Assembly (NCBI GenBank): GCA_964247745.1 | Contig: CAXTVT010000043.1 | Coordinates: forward strand, 1-27,981 | Length of the DNA stretch: 27,981 bases | Direction: 5' to 3' | Source of the DNA: RH-AL1 sp964247745 | GTDB lineage: Bacteria > Pseudomonadota > Alphaproteobacteria > Rhizobiales > Beijerinckiaceae | Shown: positions 24,981 through 27,981 of the stretch, in pieces | Numbering within the stretch: position 1 is the stretch's first letter | Layout of the letters: every line of letters starts with the position of its first letter | The notes under the pieces: model-generated | Seen by the model: only the letters and a program-made list of their open reading frames with translations | What the model was told of the DNA's origin: nothing | Databases searched by the model: none | Program-made: the position numbers and the translations under genes

Positions 24981-25042
24981 GAGCGTCTCGCGAAGGGGCT
25001 CGGCCTATGTAGGAAGCCGATGCGTCCGCGGCAGCGGGCGGC

Positions 25043-25471
25043 TCAGCGGGACGGCTCCGGCCCATAGGCGTTCGGCGCGGCGGTCCCCGGCACCATCATG
25101 AGGATCGCCTCGAAGGCGATCTCGGCCATGGCCAGCACGCCATCGGTCTTGTCGGAGGAGGTCTGGATGAGCGCGATGAGGATCGGCCAGAGCAGGAGGA
25201 ACCAGCCGGACATGCCGATATCGTGCAGGCGGCGCACCGCCAGCAGGACGAAGATCGCGATCAGGAGCAGGCCGGCTATCGCGGTGCCGATCGCGACGAG
25301 CGGGGCGATCGCCGGCGGCAGCTCGATCGCGCGTAGCGGCTGCGGAATGTCGTGCTCGGCGAAGGTGTGGTCCATCGTCCAGACCGCCAGCGCGAGAAAG
25401 CCGAACACGGCCCAGCCGACGGGCAGCAGCACGATCTGGGCGAAGACGTAGACGCGACGGCTGATACGCAT
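25043..25471 (-). CDS. DUF805 family membrane protein
   Basis: 142 residues from ATG 25471. The DUF805 signature is clear: an N-terminal R-I-S-R-R-V-Y helix, a second hydrophobic helix, then V-R-R-L-H-D-I-G-M-S-G-W-F-L-L-L, and a final helix. Small inner-membrane proteins of unknown function. A GGGAGG lies about 12 bases before the ATG; a TTG at 25495 would add 8 residues. Same strand as ycjX 62 bp downstream, so possibly the first gene of that operon. Confidence 0.87.
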   Translation of the reverse strand: MRISRRVYVFAQIVLLPVGWAVFGFLALAVWTMDHTFAEHDIPQPLRAIELPPAIAPLVAIGTAIAGLLLIAIFVLLAVRRLHDIGMSGWFLLLWPILIALIQTSSDKTDGVLAMAEIAFEAILMMVPGTAAPNAYGPEPSR

Positions 25472-25612
25472 GGAGCGGCGCCGACCTCCCGGCAATCATC
25501 GACCTGCTAGGCGGACCTCGCAGAGGCGTCAATGGCTTCGTCGATGAGGCCATCCATCTTGCCGAGCATCGCTCGCGGTGGGAGAAGGAGGCCGCTTGCA
25601 CGAGGAGCCGTC

Positions 25613-25843
25613 TTGAGCGCTCAGACCCAACCGCAACTGCTGCACCTCGTCTTCGGCGGCGAACTCGAGGACCTCGACGGCACCCGCTTCACCGACCTGA
25701 AGGCGCTCGATATCGTCGGCGTGTTCGGCACCTACGGCGAGGCCCATTCCGCCTGGAAGACCAAGGCGCAGGGCACGGTCGACTCTGCCAGCACGCGCTA
25801 CTTCATCGCCCACCTGCACCGGCTGCTCGATCCGGCGAGCTGA
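25613..25843 (+). CDS. DUF4170 family protein
   Basis: 76 residues from TTG 25613, preceded by GAGGAG with about 6-base spacing; the open frame extends to 25532, but that part is not protein-like. L-L-H-L-V-F-G-G-E-L, V-G-V-F-G-T-Y-x-E-A-H-S-A-W-K-x-K-A-Q and Y-F-I-A-H-L-H-R-L-L-D define the DUF4170 family, typical of Alphaproteobacteria and of unknown function. The 3' end overlaps the convergent HAD gene by 41 bp. Confidence 0.87.
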   Translation: MSAQTQPQLLHLVFGGELEDLDGTRFTDLKALDIVGVFGTYGEAHSAWKTKAQGTVDSASTRYFIAHLHRLLDPAS

Positions 25844-26498
25844 TCCCGGCGCCGTTGGCGGCCAGCGCGGCCGGCAGGTCGTTCATGTGGGCGACGACGC
25901 ACGCCGCGCCGGCCTCGCGCAGCCGCTCGGCGAAATAAGGATAGGCGTGGGCGCCTCCGGTGAAGCCGATCACCGGCATGCCGGCGGCGACGCCGGCTTG
26001 CACGCCCAGCACGGAATCCTCGACCACGACGCAGGCTGCGGGCGCCGCCCCCATCGCGCGAGCGGCGTGCAGGAACAGGTCCGGCGCCGGCTTGCCGTGC
26101 GCGACCTCTGTGCCGCTGAAGAGGGCGTCGCCGAAGAAGCCGGCGAGGCCGGTCAGCTCCAGCGTCAGCCGGATGCGCGCGGGGTCGGACGAGGAGGCGA
26201 CGCAGCGCGGCCCCTCGAGCCGGGCCAGGGCGCGGGCGATGCCGGGCACGGGCACGAGCTCTTGGCGAAGGCGCGCGAGCATGCGCGCCTTCATGCGCGG
26301 GCCTTCGCCGGGCAGGGCACGTCCGACGCGCGCCTCGATCCCGCGCACGATATCGTCGGAGTGCCGGCCCATGAAGGCCTCGCGGCAGGCGTCGACGCTC
26401 ATCGGCACGCCGTATTCGGCCATCATCTCGGACAGGACGCGCAACGCGATCAGCTCGGAATCGACAAGCACGCCGTCGCAATCGAAGATGGTGAGCAT
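25803..26498 (-). CDS. HAD-superfamily phosphatase (subfamily IA)
   Basis: 231 residues from ATG 26498, which has AAGGA about 5 bases upstream. Motif I is IF-D6-C-D8-G-V-L-V-D-S (nucleophile Asp6), motif II is C-V-A-S-S-S-D near 99-105, motif III Lys136 in H-G-K-P-A-P-D, motif IV V-V-E160-D161-S-V-L-G-V. A helical cap (I-A-L-R-V-L-S-E through P-G-I-A-R-A) sits between motifs I and II, as in Gph, YieH and beta-phosphoglucomutase-like enzymes. Substrate not predictable. Its last 41 bp overlap the DUF4170 gene tail-to-tail. Confidence 0.92.
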   Translation of the reverse strand: MLTIFDCDGVLVDSELIALRVLSEMMAEYGVPMSVDACREAFMGRHSDDIVRGIEARVGRALPGEGPRMKARMLARLRQELVPVPGIARALARLEGPRCVASSSDPARIRLTLELTGLAGFFGDALFSGTEVAHGKPAPDLFLHAARAMGAAPAACVVVEDSVLGVQAGVAAGMPVIGFTGGAHAYPYFAERLREAGAACVVAHMNDLPAALAANGAGISSPDRAAGAGGR

Positions 26499-26785
26499 CG
26501 CGTCCTTAACGTTGCGCAATCGGCTTCCGCGGGCGCGGGCATCGACCCGCGAGGGAGCGCCGAAACGGCTTTATCGTTCCGTCGCGAACACCGAGGTCAT
26601 CGGATGAGGCGCCCGCATTCACCCGACGCGGCAGCGTTGACGTTCCGATTTGCCGGTCTTAGCGTGACATTGGACGTGTAGAAGTCACAGCCCGGTCGGT
26701 AGTCCGGGTGGCCCTGCGCTCGTACATGCCGGTTCGATCGACCGCTACCAGCGCGTCCTTTCCAGCCAACAGGAAAGGTACGTCC

Positions 26786-27187
26786 ATGAAACTGAATCAT
26801 ATCAACCTAACCAGTGTCGACGTTCCGGCGGATTGTCGGATGTTCGAAACCTACTTCGAGATGACCGTCGCAATGTTGCGCGGATCGGCTCTGGCCGTCC
26901 TGCGTGACGATGGCGGCATGCTTCTCGTCCTCAATGATTTCACCAAGAAACGCGGCAGCTTCGTCTATCCCGAAGATTCCGATGTGCATCACATTGGCTT
27001 CATCCAGGAGAGCAAACATCAGGTCGACGTCCTGAACGACCGGCTTCGGACGGATGGTTGGGACGTGCCGCTACCGCGGGATTACCACGGTTCTTGGACG
27101 TTCTACTTCAAGGCGAACGGCGGCTATTTCGTCGAGGTTGCGACCGAGACGGTGTTACCCGCCCCGCGGCGTGGCGCGTCCGATTAG
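26786..27187 (+). CDS. VOC family (glyoxalase/bleomycin-resistance fold) protein
   Basis: 133 residues from ATG 26786, with GGAAAGG about 9 bases upstream. KLNH-I-N-L at 2-8 gives the first metal His, D-V-H-H-I-G-F at 66-72 the second, and Y-F-V-E-V-A at 114-119 the metal Glu, as in vicinal-oxygen-chelate enzymes. Single-domain, so probably a dimer. Possible roles include glyoxalase-type isomerisation, extradiol cleavage or antibiotic binding; no specific substrate can be named. The 287 bp before it (26499-26785) hold no gene; a TTGACG at 26638 lacks a clear -10. Confidence 0.87.
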   Translation: MKLNHINLTSVDVPADCRMFETYFEMTVAMLRGSALAVLRDDGGMLLVLNDFTKKRGSFVYPEDSDVHHIGFIQESKHQVDVLNDRLRTDGWDVPLPRDYHGSWTFYFKANGGYFVEVATETVLPAPRRGASD

Positions 27188-27196
27188 CGACGCGTC

Positions 27197-27454
27197 CTAA
27201 CGGCCGGGCGCCGCCATCGTGCCGGTCGGCCCGGTGCCGGCGGTGCCCGTGCCGGTCGTGCCGGGGCTACCGGGGCCGGTCATCGGATTGGGCATTCCGG
27301 CATCGCGCGCCGCGCCGCTCGATCGTGGCAGCGTGCCCGCTCCCAAGTCTTCGCTGTGCTGCGGGACAGGCGTGTCGGATTGCACGGCTGCCTGCGCGAG
27401 CGCCAACTTCGGGGATGCGACGATCGCCGCTATAATAAAAGCCGGGCGGATCAT
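27197..27454 (-). CDS. Small exported Gly/Thr/Pro-rich protein
   Basis: 85 residues. ATG 27454 begins a signal peptide (MIRPAFIIAAIVASPKLALA-Q) with an A-L-A cleavage site. The mature part is low complexity, ending in repeats of the type P-G-x-x-G-T-x-G-T, encoded by reiterated GTGCCGGT-like DNA on the plus strand. It starts 4 bp after the fdsD stop on the same strand and may be co-transcribed, but has no recognisable link to formate dehydrogenase. The stop lies 9 bp from the convergent VOC gene. Real gene likely; function unknown. Confidence 0.6.
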   Translation of the reverse strand: MIRPAFIIAAIVASPKLALAQAAVQSDTPVPQHSEDLGAGTLPRSSGAARDAGMPNPMTGPGSPGTTGTGTAGTGPTGTMAAPGR

Positions 27455-27458
27455 CGCG

Positions 27459-27773
27459 TCAGCCCGCGTCGACCGCCCCCAACTCGCCCACCTTGCCCGG
27501 CCCCGCCGCGGCCTTCTCGATCGGGTCGCGCGCCGCGACCTCGGGCGACAGCGCCTCGAGCACCAACGGATCGAGGCCCTTCTCGTCGACCATGCCGTCG
27601 TTGAAGGTGTTGCGCATCTTCACCGTCCAATAGGCCTCAATATGGTGCGCGATGCCCGCCACCGCCTGATCGTGCGGATACGACTTGAAGAACTGCGCGA
27701 TCTGGTTGGCCATCATGACCAGCTTGTCGATCGGGCGATGCGTGCCGTGGATCGTGTCGGCGACGTCGACCAT
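27459..27773 (-). CDS. fdsD: Formate dehydrogenase delta subunit
   Basis: 104 residues. The family core is visible: K-L-V-M-M-A-N-Q-I-A-Q-F-F, H-D-Q-A-V-A-G-I-A-H-H-I, and F-W-T/Y-W-T-V-K-M-R-N (here A-Y-W-T-V-K-M-R). FdsD is the small subunit of soluble NAD-dependent molybdenum formate dehydrogenase, needed for a stable active complex but carrying no cofactor. Start ATG 27773 shares one base with the TAA of the alpha-subunit gene, so translation is coupled. The C-terminal Ala/Gly/Val tail is longer than in many homologues. Confidence 0.92.
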   Translation of the reverse strand: MVDVADTIHGTHRPIDKLVMMANQIAQFFKSYPHDQAVAGIAHHIEAYWTVKMRNTFNDGMVDEKGLDPLVLEALSPEVAARDPIEKAAAGPGKVGELGAVDAG

Positions 27774-27981
27774 TATTCCGCGGCCTCCAGGACCGGCGCG
27801 ATCTGCTTGAGGTCGACGTCCTCCTCGTAGAACTTGGCCTGCCAGTCGGACATCCGGTTGGTCTTGCGAACCTGCACGGCGGTGACCTTGTATTCCGGGC
27901 AATTCGTCGCCCAATCGCTGTAGTCGGTCGTGATGACGTTGGCGCCGGTCTTGGCGTGGTGGAACGTGGTGTAGACCACGC
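27773..27981 (-). CDS. fdsA: Formate dehydrogenase alpha subunit, C-terminal fragment
   Basis: The last ~68 residues of a molybdopterin oxidoreductase, entering from the right edge. V-V-Y-T-T-F-H-H-A-K-T-G-A-N-V-I-T-T-D and P-E-Y-K-V-T-A-V-Q-V belong to the molydopterin dinucleotide-binding domain of NAD-dependent formate dehydrogenase alpha chains, followed by the usual charged tail. The complete enzyme oxidises formate to CO2 with a Mo or W cofactor in the cytoplasm. The GTG at 27979 is internal, not a start. Subunit naming (FdsA/FdhF) depends on the rest of the operon, outside the window. Confidence 0.87.
   Translation of the reverse strand, partial: VVYTTFHHAKTGANVITTDYSDWATNCPEYKVTAVQVRKTNRMSDWQAKFYEEDVDLKQIAPVLEAAE

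Noticed and set aside
26638..26708. TTGACG and a CCCGG...CCGGG stem before the VOC gene
   Set aside because: No acceptable -10 at 16-18 bp and only a 5-bp stem; not supportable as promoter or riboregulator.
27219..27290. Tandem GTGCCGGT-like repeats as a separate repeat array or CRISPR-like element
   Set aside because: They encode the Gly/Thr-Pro-rich tail of the small exported protein in frame; spacing is irregular and there are no spacers.

Overview
The window is high-GC DNA (visibly about two thirds G+C) with the gene content of a free-living alphaproteobacterium. Pointers to that class are a YcjX-DUF697 pair, a DUF4170 protein, a ~468-residue AhcY, the C-terminus of a molybdenum formate dehydrogenase alpha subunit followed by its FdsD delta subunit, and an inverted repeat of the dispersed type common in alphaproteobacterial genomes. 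The genus cannot be named from this sequence. I see no tRNA, rRNA, CRISPR array, integrase or transposase.

Layout: 1-138 is the start of a secreted protein running off the left edge. 335-8368 is a surface-glycan locus: a DUF707 protein, three GT2 glycosyltransferases, an integral-membrane acyltransferase (AT3 family) and two DVD-motif (GT8-type) transferases, on both strands. 8564-9256 is a lipoprotein of the L,D-transpeptidase fold whose active site looks altered. 9312-10820 is a solitary P4-family SF3 helicase ('phage/plasmid primase') with no phage around it.

10837-14372 is an AT-richer island holding a Hachiman-type antiphage defence locus: hamA (DUF1837 nuclease) intact, hamB (helicase) broken by two single-base frameshifts. 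An exact 18-bp palindrome lies just upstream of hamA, and a 13-bp direct repeat brackets the island. 14373-15052 has no protein gene but holds a long inverted repeat, small hairpins, a near-consensus sigma70 promoter and a palindrome resembling a SahR operator, all leading into ahcY (15053-16459).

From 16467 on the content is housekeeping or accessory: an unknown 140-aa protein, an MFS exporter, a SnoaL-like protein, then a run of cupin, Pr6Pr-family membrane protein, cobB sirtuin, DUF2721 and GST genes. Opposite these are DUF805, ycjX, DUF697 and an exported NTF2-like protein, the last three translationally coupled. The window ends with DUF4170, a HAD phosphatase, a VOC protein, a small exported Gly/Thr-rich protein, fdsD and the 3' end of the formate dehydrogenase alpha gene.

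The most informative part is the defence island: a recognisable two-gene system with a candidate operator and candidate insertion footprint, whose helicase is either freshly inactivated or mis-sequenced. Calls rest on reading motifs; no database search was run.
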